Shown one piece after another: positions 8,162-16,867 of a stretch of 64,000 bases of DNA. Source of the DNA: DASUAS01 sp963750045. Lineage in GTDB: Bacteria > Actinomycetota > Acidimicrobiia > IMCC26256 > DASPTH01. The notes below the pieces were generated by a model. That model ran no database searches. It worked only from the letters and a program-made list of their open reading frames with translations, and was not told the origin of the DNA. The translations under genes and the position numbers were made by a program. Numbering within the stretch: the stretch's first letter is position 1; each line of letters starts with the position of its first letter. The stretch is taken from contig CAVVPD010000007.1 in assembly GCA_963750045.1 (NCBI GenBank), positions 186,001-250,000 of the forward strand, written 5' to 3'.

Positions 8162-9892
8162 TCACGCTGCGAACTGCGCTTCGAAGTCGGAGACGGCAAC
8201 CTCCATGGCCGTTGCGTCACGGTCGCGACCGTCGAGCACGTAGACCTTCCCCGACTCGATGCTGCCGGGCAGGCTCTCGGGTCGGATCGTGTGGTTCGCC
8301 ACGACGAGCTTCTGCTTCTGGCGGTGGGAGTAGTACTGGTCGAAGGCGTCGAGCCGGCGTCCGGGACAGAATTCCCGGGCCGGACGACCGGCCTCGCGGG
8401 CGATGACGTTCCCGGCCTTGGCGACGTCGTTCCGGGCCCGGTTCCACCGGAGGAACGAGCCCTTGCCCCAGCCCCCGTTGGCGATGTCGACACCGGAGGC
8501 GGCGAGCTCCTCGAGCTCGGCCGAGCGGTGGGTCGCAGCGTGGGCGTCGACGACGACCGAGACGCCGAGCGTGCGGATCTCCTGGAGCAGCCGTTCGTCG
8601 CTGAGCTGGGCGGAATCGAGGCGGATCCCGACGTACGCGGTGTCGGTGGCGTTCTTGGGTGGTTTGGCCACGCCGACCCCGATGGCCGACACCGCCTGGG
8701 CGCCGAGCGTGAGCCCGCCGTAGAGGACGAGCACGCTCGTCGCCGCGATCATCGCCGTACGGCGTCCCCTCGGCGCGCGGAGCGCGACCACCCGACCCTT
8801 ACGGTCGACCAGGTGCTCGGAGTGCGCCAGCTCTTCGACGTCGACCGCGGGATCGGCGACGAACAGCAGCCGTGCGGTCTCGACGAGTGCGTCCCGCTCG
8901 GGACCCGGTCGCGTGACCTCACGCAGGATCGTGTGGAGCTCGGCCTCGTCGCGCGCGTAGCAATTGACGCCGGCGCGCGCCATCATCTCGGCGTTGTCCT
9001 TGCCGTGGCCGGCGATCGGCCTGTAGGTGATGACGGGGAGACCGACGGCGAACGCCTCCATGCAGGTGAGCCCACCTGCGTTCTCGACCAGCGCGTCCGC
9101 GGCCGACATCAGCGCCGGCATCTCGTCGGTCCACCCGATGACGGTGCCGTACCCGCTCGCCTCCAGCTGGATCCGGAGCGTGTCGTCACGGCCGCAGACG
9201 GTGATCGGGTGGAACTCCCCGGTGCGACCGATGGCCTCGACCGTGGCCACGACATCGCCGACGCCCCACGAACCGGCGACGACGAGCACGGCGCGGTCTT
9301 CGGCGGCGAGACCGAGATTGCTGCGCACCGCGTCGCGGTCGTACTCGGCCTCGCGGAACCGCTCGCTGACGAGCGGCCCGCGGGCTCGCGCGTCCTTGCC
9401 GCCCCGTGATGTCGCGGCGGCGGCGGAGATCTCGCTCACCGCAAGGTGACGGTCGACTCCGCGGTGCACCCACAGCGAGTGGACGGCGAAGTCGGTGAGG
9501 TACGTGACCACCGGGACCCGGAGCTGCTTCTTGCGCCGCATGCGACCGAGGACGAGCGATGCGAGCGGGTACACGGAGACGACGGTGTCGGGACGGAAGT
9601 CCTTGATCGCGCGGCGGAGCTTGCGGCGGGTGAGCCAGGTGTCGACCATCACGGCCGGCGCCCGGAGCAGCGGGGCCATCTTGTAGCTCAACTCGTAGCT
9701 CCACGGCGCCATGCGCAACTGCACCTGGTAGAACCACCGCAGCACCGGGCCGATGTGGAACGCGACCGCGTCGAGGAAGTCGATGACCTCGACCCGGTGG
9801 CCGGCCGCTTCGAGACGCCGGCTGAGTTCTTTGGCGGCACCGTCGTGGCCCGCGCCCATGGATGCGGAGACGATGAGGATGCTCCGGCGCAC
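8162..9892 (-). CDS. MGDG synthase-like glycosyltransferase fused through a TM helix to a degenerate NodB domain
   Basis: GTG at 9892 gives 576 residues. Residues 1-375 are a GT28/MGDG-synthase type glycosyltransferase: V-S-A-S-M-G-A-G-H-D-G-A-A at the N-terminus, and G-G-L-T-C-M-E-A-F-A-V-G-L-P-V-I in the sugar-nucleotide domain. Relatives make processive glycolipids. Around residues 385-410 there is one hydrophobic helix (A-M-I-A-A-T-S-V-L-V-L-Y-G-G-L). The last 160 residues follow the polysaccharide-deacetylase layout but have lost every catalytic motif: N-G-G-W-G-K-G replaces N-H-x3-H, F-C-P-G-R replaces F-R-P-P-Y-G, and V-L-D-G-R replaces L-L-H-D. The stop overlaps the probable start of the active deacetylase. 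Confidence 0.8.
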   Translation of the reverse strand: MRRSILIVSASMGAGHDGAAKELSRRLEAAGHRVEVIDFLDAVAFHIGPVLRWFYQVQLRMAPWSYELSYKMAPLLRAPAVMVDTWLTRRKLRRAIKDFRPDTVVSVYPLASLVLGRMRRKKQLRVPVVTYLTDFAVHSLWVHRGVDRHLAVSEISAAAATSRGGKDARARGPLVSERFREAEYDRDAVRSNLGLAAEDRAVLVVAGSWGVGDVVATVEAIGRTGEFHPITVCGRDDTLRIQLEASGYGTVIGWTDEMPALMSAADALVENAGGLTCMEAFAVGLPVITYRPIAGHGKDNAEMMARAGVNCYARDEAELHTILREVTRPGPERDALVETARLLFVADPAVDVEELAHSEHLVDRKGRVVALRAPRGRRTAMIAATSVLVLYGGLTLGAQAVSAIGVGVAKPPKNATDTAYVGIRLDSAQLSDERLLQEIRTLGVSVVVDAHAATHRSAELEELAASGVDIANGGWGKGSFLRWNRARNDVAKAGNVIAREAGRPAREFCPGRRLDAFDQYYSHRQKQKLVVANHTIRPESLPGSIESGKVYVLDGRDRDATAMEVAVSDFEAQFAA

Positions 9893-9919
9893 GAAGGAAG
9901 AGACTACCGTCCCGAACGG

Positions 9920-10837
9920 ATGTTGGCGGTGTTGTTGGCACTGGGAGCGGCCCTGGCCTATGCCGCGGCATCGGTGCTGCAACAGCGCGAGGCCGAAGCC
10001 GACGACGGGGTCCGGGACGGTGGCGGGGTCCGCCTCGTGCTCCGCCTCGCCCGGAAGCCGGTGTGGCTGGCCGGACTCGGCGCCGACGGGATCGGCTACT
10101 GCCTCCAGGCCGCAGCGCTCGGTGTGGGTGAGCTCCTCGTGGTCCAACCCGTCCTGACCAGCGGGATCCTCTTCGCCCTGCCGGTCGGCGCGTGGTGGTC
10201 GGGGCGGAGGTTGGGCCGGGCCGACTTCGGCTGGGCCTGCGCGCTGGCCGCCGGACTCGCCGTGTTCCTCCTGCTCGCGGGTACCGACGGTGGGCAGGAC
10301 CGGGCGTCGACCGTCGCATGGCTGATCTGCGCCGCGGCCGCGGTGCCCGTGCTCGGCTCGTGTCTCGTGGTCGCAGTGCGCTCCATCGGTACCCGGCGCG
10401 CGGTGCTGTTCGCGTTCACCACCGGCGCGGTCTTCGGGCTCACCGCGGCCCTCACCAAGTCGAGTGTCGTGTTGGTCGGCGATCACGGATTCGGCGCGCT
10501 CACCTACTGGGAGCCGTACGCGCTCGTCGTCCTCGGCGGGCTCGGCTTCGTGATCAACCAGCGGGCATTCCAGGCGGGGTCGCTCACCACTTCCCTCCCG
10601 ACCCTCACTGTGGTCGAGCCCATCGTCGCTGCGATCGTGGGTGTGACGATGCTCCACGAGACCGTGCCGACGAGTGGTGTCCTCGAGTGGACGGCGGTCG
10701 CGTCGTCGGTGATCGCCATGATCGTCGCCACGATCGTGCTCTCACGTTCCGCCGCACGCCACGACTCGATCCACGAGCACGAGCTGGCCGATGTCCTCAC
10801 CCGGGGCGGCCGGGACGACAACGCGGGCGAGGAGTGA
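9920..10837 (+). CDS. EamA/DMT-family membrane transporter
   Basis: ATG at 9920; 305 residues with about ten hydrophobic helices arranged as two EamA repeats. The second half contains F-V-I-N-Q-R-A-F-Q-A-G-S-L and L-P-T-L-T-V-V-E-P-I-V-A-A-I-V-G, a typical DMT core. The C-terminal tail is charged and cytoplasmic. Its start lies only 27 bp from that of the divergent glycosyltransferase, so the two genes must share promoter DNA. Substrate unknown; some DMT proteins move metabolites and others lipid-linked sugars. Confidence 0.8.
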   Translation: MLAVLLALGAALAYAAASVLQQREAEADDGVRDGGGVRLVLRLARKPVWLAGLGADGIGYCLQAAALGVGELLVVQPVLTSGILFALPVGAWWSGRRLGRADFGWACALAAGLAVFLLLAGTDGGQDRASTVAWLICAAAAVPVLGSCLVVAVRSIGTRRAVLFAFTTGAVFGLTAALTKSSVVLVGDHGFGALTYWEPYALVVLGGLGFVINQRAFQAGSLTTSLPTLTVVEPIVAAIVGVTMLHETVPTSGVLEWTAVASSVIAMIVATIVLSRSAARHDSIHEHELADVLTRGGRDDNAGEE

Positions 10838-10850
10838 CCGGGGCGCGTCG

Positions 10851-12848
10851 CTAGTTCAGACCGTCGCGGAGGACGGCGACGATCACCCGCATCGCCAGGA
10901 CGGTGGCACAGAAGAGGCCGAAGTAGCCGAAGACCCGGAACAACGAGGTGCGGTCCGAGAACGCAGGACCGTCGTCGATGGCGATGAGCCCCACCGACAC
11001 GACGCCGATGGCCCCGGCGAGGAATGCGAGCACGAACCGGTTGACCAGACGTGACACGACCTGTTCGTCGTGGTCGTCGGAGAAGTGCGTGACCCGCACA
11101 CGCAGACCGTCACGCTCCAAGCTGCTGAACGCGCGGTCGATGTGGCGTGGCAACCGCCGTAGCATCGGGACGGTGCGCAGGATCTCGTCGCGCACGGCGT
11201 GCTGGACCGAGCTCGGGTTGATGAGGCTGCGCACCCACTGGGCGGCGATGCTCTCCGCCGCATCGATGACGGAGTACCCCGGCGCGATGGTGGTGAGCGT
11301 GCCCTCGAGCACGATGAGCGCACGGAAGAACGTGCTCCACTCCGCCGGCATCGTGATCCCGAAGTCGAACATGAGCCGGAGCATGGCGTTGAACATCGCG
11401 GCGTCGGGTTGCGATCCCGGCGCGAGGTGCTGGGCCATGAATCGTGCCAACGCACGCTCGAAGTCGTTGACGTCGACGCCCCGACGGAGGCTCGCGACCT
11501 GCAGCACGGCCTGCACCACAGTGTCGGCGTCGCGACGGCTGACCCCGGCCATGAGGTCACGCAACGCGGCCTGTTGCACCGGGTCCAACCGGCCCGCGGC
11601 ACCGAAGTCGATGAGCGCGAGGTGACCGTCGGACAGCAACATGACGTTGCCCGGGTGCGGATCGGCGTGGAACACGCCCTCCTGCAACATCTGTTCGAGG
11701 AAGGTGCGGAGCAGCGAGTCGGCGAGCTTCACGCGGTCGGCGATGCGGGTCGAGCTCCAGTCGACCTCGCGCACGCTCTGGCCGTCGAGCCATTCCATGA
11801 CGAGCACGCGCGAGGTGCTGAGCTCCTCGTAGACGTAGGGCACGCGGATCCGCGCGTCGGACGGCATGGTCGACGCGATGGCATGCGCATTGCGTGCTTC
11901 GATCCGGTAGTCGAGCTCTTCGCGCAGCCGGGCCGAGAACTCGGCGACGAGATCTTCGACGCGGTACTCGCGACCCCACGTGGTGCGGGTCTCGACCACG
12001 TGCCCGAGCTCCTGCAACACGGACAGGTCGACCCGCACCGCTTCGTCGATGCCGGGCCGCTGCACCTTCACCACGACCGGCGACCCGTCCGGCAGCTGCG
12101 CCCGGTACACCTGGCCGATCGACGCCGCGGCGAGCGGCTGCCAGTCGAAGCCCAGGAAGACGTCGGAGATCGGCGTCGACAGCTCCTCCTCGAGGAGCTC
12201 CGCGATCGACTGACGCGGCGCGGGGCGCACGTGGTCCTGCAACAGACTCAGCTCGGTGGCGGCCTGGGGCGAGATCAGATCGGTACGGGTGGAGAGCACC
12301 TGGCCCAGCTTCACGAACATCCCGCCGCACTCCTCGAGCGCGAGCCGCAGACGCCGGACGGGCGGACGGGCGCCGGCCGCTTCCGCTTCGTCCTTGCGCC
12401 CGAGGCCGAGCGAGGGCCCCAGGCCGTTGCGCATCGCGATGCGGCTGATCTCCGCGTACCGCTGGACTCGTCGCCCGCGCCGGCGCAACGAGCGGACGGG
12501 GTGCGGCACCGACTGCAGGCCGGTCTGGGCGCGCACCATGATCCCGGGGCGGGCGAGGAACTCGAGCCACACCGAGGCGGCCATCGAGCCCAGGAGCGAG
12601 AACAGGAACAAGTTGCGAGCGAAGCCATCCGATGCGGGGAACGTGTCGACCGCGATCCAGAGCGAGACGACCGCCCCGATCACCCACCCCGCGGCGCCCG
12701 ACACCACGGTCGCCGCGAACGATCGCCGCACCCCCAGCACGCGCCCGACGAGCGAGCTCGCGAGCAGCGCGAACCCGAACGCGGGCAGGAGCAGCCAGAG
12801 CTCGCCGCCGAGCCGTTCGAAGACGGAGCTCGCGAGGGTCGTGGTCAT
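10851..12848 (-). CDS. AarF/UbiB (ABC1) family atypical kinase
   Basis: 665 residues. The N-terminus carries three to four hydrophobic segments (L-L-P-A-F-G-F-A-L-L-A-S). Next comes the ABC1 core: K-x-G-Q region G-G-M-F-V-K-L-G-Q-V-L-S-T-R, the Ala-rich loop A-S-I-G-Q-V-Y-R-A, V-V-V-K-V-Q-R-P-G-I (ATP Lys), F-H-A-D-P-H-P-G-N-V and L-I-D-F-G-A-A-G. Two C-terminal TM helices end the protein. The family acts in isoprenoid-quinone or lipid homeostasis. Menaquinone genes lie 10 kb away, so a quinone link is possible but unproven. Convergent with the transporter gene. Confidence 0.9.
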   Translation of the reverse strand: MTTTLASSVFERLGGELWLLLPAFGFALLASSLVGRVLGVRRSFAATVVSGAAGWVIGAVVSLWIAVDTFPASDGFARNLFLFSLLGSMAASVWLEFLARPGIMVRAQTGLQSVPHPVRSLRRRGRRVQRYAEISRIAMRNGLGPSLGLGRKDEAEAAGARPPVRRLRLALEECGGMFVKLGQVLSTRTDLISPQAATELSLLQDHVRPAPRQSIAELLEEELSTPISDVFLGFDWQPLAAASIGQVYRAQLPDGSPVVVKVQRPGIDEAVRVDLSVLQELGHVVETRTTWGREYRVEDLVAEFSARLREELDYRIEARNAHAIASTMPSDARIRVPYVYEELSTSRVLVMEWLDGQSVREVDWSSTRIADRVKLADSLLRTFLEQMLQEGVFHADPHPGNVMLLSDGHLALIDFGAAGRLDPVQQAALRDLMAGVSRRDADTVVQAVLQVASLRRGVDVNDFERALARFMAQHLAPGSQPDAAMFNAMLRLMFDFGITMPAEWSTFFRALIVLEGTLTTIAPGYSVIDAAESIAAQWVRSLINPSSVQHAVRDEILRTVPMLRRLPRHIDRAFSSLERDGLRVRVTHFSDDHDEQVVSRLVNRFVLAFLAGAIGVVSVGLIAIDDGPAFSDRTSLFRVFGYFGLFCATVLAMRVIVAVLRDGLN

Positions 12849-12870
12849 CGGGCGGCGTCGATCATCGGAG

Positions 12871-14514
12871 CTAGCGCAGCTCCTCCACGAGGAGGTCGCC
12901 GTCGGCGTACTGGGCGCGGAGCACCTTCTTGTCGAATTTGCCGACGCTCGTCTTGGGCACTTCGCCGATGAACGTCCACCGCTCGGGGAGCTGCCACTTG
13001 GCGACGTGACCGCCCAGGAAGTCGCGCAGGTCGCCGGCGGTCGCCCCGGACTTGTCGTGGAGGACGACGCAGGCCAGCGGGCGTTCGTCCCATCGTGGAT
13101 CGGGGACGGCGATCACGGCGGCCTCGACCACGTCGGGGTGGGCCATCAGCAGTCCCTCGAGCTCGACCGACGAGATCCACTCACCGCCGGACTTGATGAC
13201 GTCCTTCGAACGGTCGGTGATCTTGATGAAGCCGTTCGCCGTGACGCTCGCGATGTCGCCGGTGCGCAACCATCCGTCGTCGAACTTCTCGGGTGCGGGG
13301 TCGCCGTAGTACGAGGCGGTGATCCACGGGCCTCGCACCTGGATCTCCCCCACCGCGGTGCCGTCCCACGGCAGCACCGTGCCGCCGTCGTCGACGATGC
13401 GCAACTCGACGCCGGGGAGGATCCGACCGGTGAGCGCCCGCCAGTCCAGGTCCTCGGTGGTCCCCGGCTCCACGCCACGCGGCGGGTGGCCGACCGCGCA
13501 CAGGGGACTGGTCTCCGTCATCCCCCACCCCTGCAGGATGCGCACGCCGAAGCGCTCCTGGAACTTCTCCATCAGCGCGCGCGGGACGGCCGCACCGCCG
13601 CACGTGACGTGGCGCAGCTGCGACAGATCGAGGTCGTGGTCGTCCGAGTAGCGGAGGAGGTCGGACCAGATCGTCGGAACCGCGCATGCGCACGTCACCG
13701 GCTCCTGCGCCACGAACCGGGCGAGGGGCTCGGGTTGCAGGAACCGCCCGGGCATCAGGAGGTCGGCGCCGGCCATCCAGCCCGCGTACGGCGTCCCCCA
13801 CGCGTTGGCGTGGAACATGGGGACGATCGGGAGGATGCGGTCGTTGCAGGTGTAGGCGACGACGCCGCCCGTCCCCGACGCCATCGAGTGCAGGAACGTC
13901 GACCGGTGCGAGTAGACGACGCCCTTCGGATGGCCGGTCGTGCCGCTCGTGTAGCACATCGCCGCGGCCGCGCGTTCGTCGACCGCCGGGTACTCGAAGC
14001 CGGTGGGATCGCTCGCCGCCAAGAGGTCCTCGTACCGCAGGACCTCGGCCCGGGGCGCGGCCGCGACCAGCGCGGACGTGTCGCCGTCACCGACGACGAC
14101 GTAGCGCTCGACCGTCCCGAGCTCGCCCGCGACGCGCACCAGCAACGGGATGAGGTTGTCGTCGACGATCACGATCCGGTCGGCGGCGTGGTTCACGATG
14201 TACGCGAGCTGCTCGGGGAAGAGGCGCAGGTTGAGCGTGTGCAGGACCGCGCCGATGCCCGGGATCGCGAAGTAGGCCTCCATGTGCTCTTGCGTGTTCC
14301 ACATGAACGTCCCGACCCGGTCGCCCGCTTCGATCCCGAGTCCCAGCAGCGCGACGGCGAGACGGTCGGCGCGCGTCGCGACCTCGGCGAACGACGTGTG
14401 GCGGCTCGCTTCACCCTCGAAGGTCACGACCTCGCTCTCACCGTGGACGGTGCGACCGTGGCGGAAGATCATGCCGACGGTCAGCGGGAAATCCTGCATG
14501 GTCGACTGCATCAT
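12871..14514 (-). CDS. AMP-forming fatty-acyl-CoA synthetase
   Basis: 547 residues of the ANL superfamily, activating a carboxylic acid to its CoA thioester. Motifs in order: Y-T-S-G-T-T-G-H-P-K-G-V-V-Y-S-H (P-loop), G-W-G-M-T-E-T-S-P, R-T-G-D-I, the hinge K-I-T-D-R-S-K-D-V-I-K-S-G-G-E-W-I-S, and the catalytic lysine in V-G-K-F-D-K-K. The acyl-binding region resembles medium/long-chain FadD enzymes. It ends 22 bp upstream of the AarF gene, on the same strand. It could serve as the o-succinylbenzoyl-CoA ligase missing from the men cluster, but nothing in its sequence favours that. Confidence 0.9.
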   Translation of the reverse strand: MMQSTMQDFPLTVGMIFRHGRTVHGESEVVTFEGEASRHTSFAEVATRADRLAVALLGLGIEAGDRVGTFMWNTQEHMEAYFAIPGIGAVLHTLNLRLFPEQLAYIVNHAADRIVIVDDNLIPLLVRVAGELGTVERYVVVGDGDTSALVAAAPRAEVLRYEDLLAASDPTGFEYPAVDERAAAAMCYTSGTTGHPKGVVYSHRSTFLHSMASGTGGVVAYTCNDRILPIVPMFHANAWGTPYAGWMAGADLLMPGRFLQPEPLARFVAQEPVTCACAVPTIWSDLLRYSDDHDLDLSQLRHVTCGGAAVPRALMEKFQERFGVRILQGWGMTETSPLCAVGHPPRGVEPGTTEDLDWRALTGRILPGVELRIVDDGGTVLPWDGTAVGEIQVRGPWITASYYGDPAPEKFDDGWLRTGDIASVTANGFIKITDRSKDVIKSGGEWISSVELEGLLMAHPDVVEAAVIAVPDPRWDERPLACVVLHDKSGATAGDLRDFLGGHVAKWQLPERWTFIGEVPKTSVGKFDKKVLRAQYADGDLLVEELR

Positions 14515-14597
14515 CGTGCCGTTCTCCCCGTTCGCGGGACGTGACCGCCGGAGCGTACTCGGGACCGTCGTTCACGGTCCCCGGCGACCAGCGCGCG

Positions 14598-15140
14598 TCA
14601 GCCCCCGTAGTTCATCCGCGTGTCACCCATCGTCAACACCGGGGTGTCCTCGTCGAGTTGGAAGGCGCAGTCGACGATCTCGCCGAGGAAGAGGGTGTGG
14701 CCACCGAACTCGACCGCCTGGCGCACCTCGCAGTCCAGGTAGGCGACGGCCTGGTCCAGGATCGGCGCGCCGGTGGCACCGTCGTGGAACGGGAAGTCGT
14801 TGAGCGTGCGCGCGTCGAGGTCCACCTCGACCGGCTTGGTGAACTTGCGCACGATGGCCCGGTCGTCCTGCGCCACGATGTTGAGGCTGAACACACCGCC
14901 TTCGGAGACGAGCTCGTGGGTGAACGCCTCCCGCTCGACGCTCACACCGACCAGCTTCGGGTCGAACGACATCTGGGTGGCCCAGTTCATGGTCATGCCG
15001 TTGCGGCGCTCCCCCGCGCGCGACCCGAGGACGTAGAGGCCGCTGGGCATCTTCCAGAGGATCCGGCGGCGGAGCCGGTCGTACTCCTCAGGATCCTGCG
15101 CAGGCGGGACGGGACCGACGATTCCCTGCTGAGTGGGCAT
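14598..15140 (-). CDS. Flavin reductase-like domain protein
   Basis: 180 residues. The FMN-binding split-barrel is recognisable by P-S-G-L-Y-V-L-G-S-R, G-M-T-M-N-W-A-T-Q-M-S-F-D-P, V-G-V-S-V-E-R and F-S-L-N-I-V-A-Q-D-D. These proteins bind FMN and reduce it with NAD(P)H, or carry flavin for a partner monooxygenase. A specific partner is not obvious. Upstream of and co-directional with the acyl-CoA ligase, separated by 83 bp. Confidence 0.8.
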   Translation of the reverse strand: MPTQQGIVGPVPPAQDPEEYDRLRRRILWKMPSGLYVLGSRAGERRNGMTMNWATQMSFDPKLVGVSVEREAFTHELVSEGGVFSLNIVAQDDRAIVRKFTKPVEVDLDARTLNDFPFHDGATGAPILDQAVAYLDCEVRQAVEFGGHTLFLGEIVDCAFQLDEDTPVLTMGDTRMNYGG

Positions 15141-15180
15141 CCCGAAAGGCTAGGTCGCGCTCCCTCGTCCTGCCCCGACG

Positions 15181-15903
15181 CTACCTGGGCGCTCGGGCCC
15201 GGAGCGCCGCGGCGAGGTCGGCCTCCCGCGCGAGCCCGACGGCGAGCGGGAGGTCCAACGCCGCCCACACCGCAACCTTGGCGGCGCGAACCGCGTGTAC
15301 CGGCCGCGCCGCCAACCGCTCGGCCAACTCGTCGGTGCGCGCGCGCAACCGGGCCCGCGGGACCACCTCGTCGACCAACCCTCGGGCGAGCGCCTGGCCG
15401 GCGGGTACCCGCTCGCCGGTCATCACCGCCGCCAGCGCCGCGCCGTTCCCCACCAGCCGGGGCAGGGTCTGGCTCGCGCCCCCGGCGGGAAGCATGCCCA
15501 CGCGTGCCTCGGGGAGCGCGACCACACAGTCGTCGGCGGCGATCCGAACGTCGCACTGCAACGCGAGCTCGAACCCGAACCCGACTGCATTGCCGTGCAT
15601 CGACGCGATCATCGGCGACGCCACGGCCCGGAGCAGACCCCAGACGTCGCGCCCCCACCGCGCGTCCCGCATCGCGAACAACGACGGTGCGGTACCGAAC
15701 TCGCGCAGGTCGGCGCCGGCGGAGAAGTGATCGCCGGCCGCGGTGAAGACCACGACGCGCACCCCCGGATCGGCGTTGACGGCGGTGAGCACGTCGCACA
15801 GCGCGTCGCGCGTCGCGATGTCGTAGACGTTGATCGGCGGATGGTCGAACACCACCTCGACGATCGTTCCCCGCCGGTGCACGTGGATCCGCTCGTCACC
15901 CAC
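15181..15903 (-). CDS. Enoyl-CoA hydratase/isomerase family protein
   Basis: GTG at 15903 overlaps the end of the CoA-transferase gene by 8 bp. 240 residues with the crotonase fold: oxyanion loop A-G-A-D-L-R-E-F, H-G-N-A-V-G-F-G-F-E-L-A-L-Q-C-D, and L-P-E-A-R-V-G-M-L-P-A-G-G-A carrying the catalytic-position Glu. Last gene of a four-gene operon (aldo-keto reductase, hydratase, CoA-transferase, hydratase). Substrate unknown. Confidence 0.85.
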   Translation of the reverse strand: MGDERIHVHRRGTIVEVVFDHPPINVYDIATRDALCDVLTAVNADPGVRVVVFTAAGDHFSAGADLREFGTAPSLFAMRDARWGRDVWGLLRAVASPMIASMHGNAVGFGFELALQCDVRIAADDCVVALPEARVGMLPAGGASQTLPRLVGNGAALAAVMTGERVPAGQALARGLVDEVVPRARLRARTDELAERLAARPVHAVRAAKVAVWAALDLPLAVGLAREADLAAALRARAPR

Positions 15904-16867
15904 GGGAGTGCGCCTCGGCGGCGAGGAGGAGCCCGACCGCGCCCTCCAGCGACACCCGGGCACGCGCCGCCGCCGACCCGGAGGTCAGCGCGTGGACCGC
16001 GGCGATCGCGCCGAGCAGCCCGGCGATCGGGTCGGCCAGCGACGAGCGTCCCAGCCGGGGCGGGTCGTGACGCGCCGCCCAACCACCGCGGGCCTCGGCC
16101 GCGGGCCCGTATCCAGGCCGGTCGTCGTCGGCGAACGCCGCGATCCGGACGATCGCCAGACGCGGGGTCTCCGACGCGAGCGCGGCCTCCCCGAGACCGA
16201 CGTTGGCCAGGACCCGCGGGGTGTGGCCATCGACCAGGACATCGGCGCGCCCGAGAAGATCGGCGAAGCGGTCGCGGTCGCCGGCACACCCGAGGTCGAG
16301 GCCGACGCGTTCCTGCCCGCGCGACAACCACCGGTGCAGCGGGAACGGATCCGGGCGCCCCGGATGCTCGACCCGCACCACGCGCGCGCCCGAGCGCGTG
16401 AGCAGCCGACCGACGAGCGGCGTCGCCCATGCCGTACCCAGCACGACCACGGTGGCACCGGTGGCGTCGACGCGGCCGAGCGTCGGGACCTCGGACGTGC
16501 GCGCGGGCGCGGATCGCACCGCGACCGCGGGGAGCATCCACGCTCCGGCCTCGGCGTCGACGGTCTCGGCGGACAACGTGGCGACCCCGGGCAAGCAGGC
16601 GCCCGGGCCCGGAGCCGGCGCGCCCAGCGCGACCGCCATGTCGGTGAACGCCGCCCACGCGGTGGGCGGCCCCGGATGTACCCATCCGTCGGCTGTCCGC
16701 AGCAGCGGTGCGGGCCCGGGCCACCCCAGGCGGTCGACGGTCCGAGCCCACAGGTCGGCGCCGGGCCGTGCCTCGGGAGGGAACACGAGCCCCAGCCGGT
16801 CGGCGAGATCGACGAGCACCCGCCGCGCCGTGGCCACGCCGGCCCGCGGGGACACGTCGAGCTTCAT
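15896..16867 (-). CDS. Family III (CaiB/BaiF-like) CoA-transferase with unusual domain order
   Basis: 323 residues, shorter than the usual 380-400. Recognisable parts are R-T-A-D-G-W-V near residue 58, G-A-R-V-V-R-V-E-H-P-G-R near 165, the L-S-R-G-Q-E-R-V-G-L-D-L block near 180, A-D-V-L-V-D-G-H-T-P, and a C-terminal L-A-D-P-I-A-G-L-L-G-A-I with the Asp at the catalytic position. In canonical members the D-G-W-V block sits in the C-terminal domain; here it precedes the nucleotide-binding core. ATGA overlap with the upstream hydratase, 8 bp overlap with the downstream one. Activity is uncertain given this layout. Confidence 0.65.
   Translation of the reverse strand: MKLDVSPRAGVATARRVLVDLADRLGLVFPPEARPGADLWARTVDRLGWPGPAPLLRTADGWVHPGPPTAWAAFTDMAVALGAPAPGPGACLPGVATLSAETVDAEAGAWMLPAVAVRSAPARTSEVPTLGRVDATGATVVVLGTAWATPLVGRLLTRSGARVVRVEHPGRPDPFPLHRWLSRGQERVGLDLGCAGDRDRFADLLGRADVLVDGHTPRVLANVGLGEAALASETPRLAIVRIAAFADDDRPGYGPAAEARGGWAARHDPPRLGRSSLADPIAGLLGAIAAVHALTSGSAAARARVSLEGAVGLLLAAEAHSRG

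Noticed and set aside
8162..10657. An 831-residue version of the glycosyltransferase
   Set aside because: The first 255 residues are antisense to the EamA gene and lack coding character; similarity starts at the GTG at 9892.
12256..14544. A 762-codon plus-strand frame opposite the acyl-CoA ligase
   Set aside because: Low-complexity Arg/Asp/Val sequence without motifs; the minus strand encodes an intact ANL enzyme.
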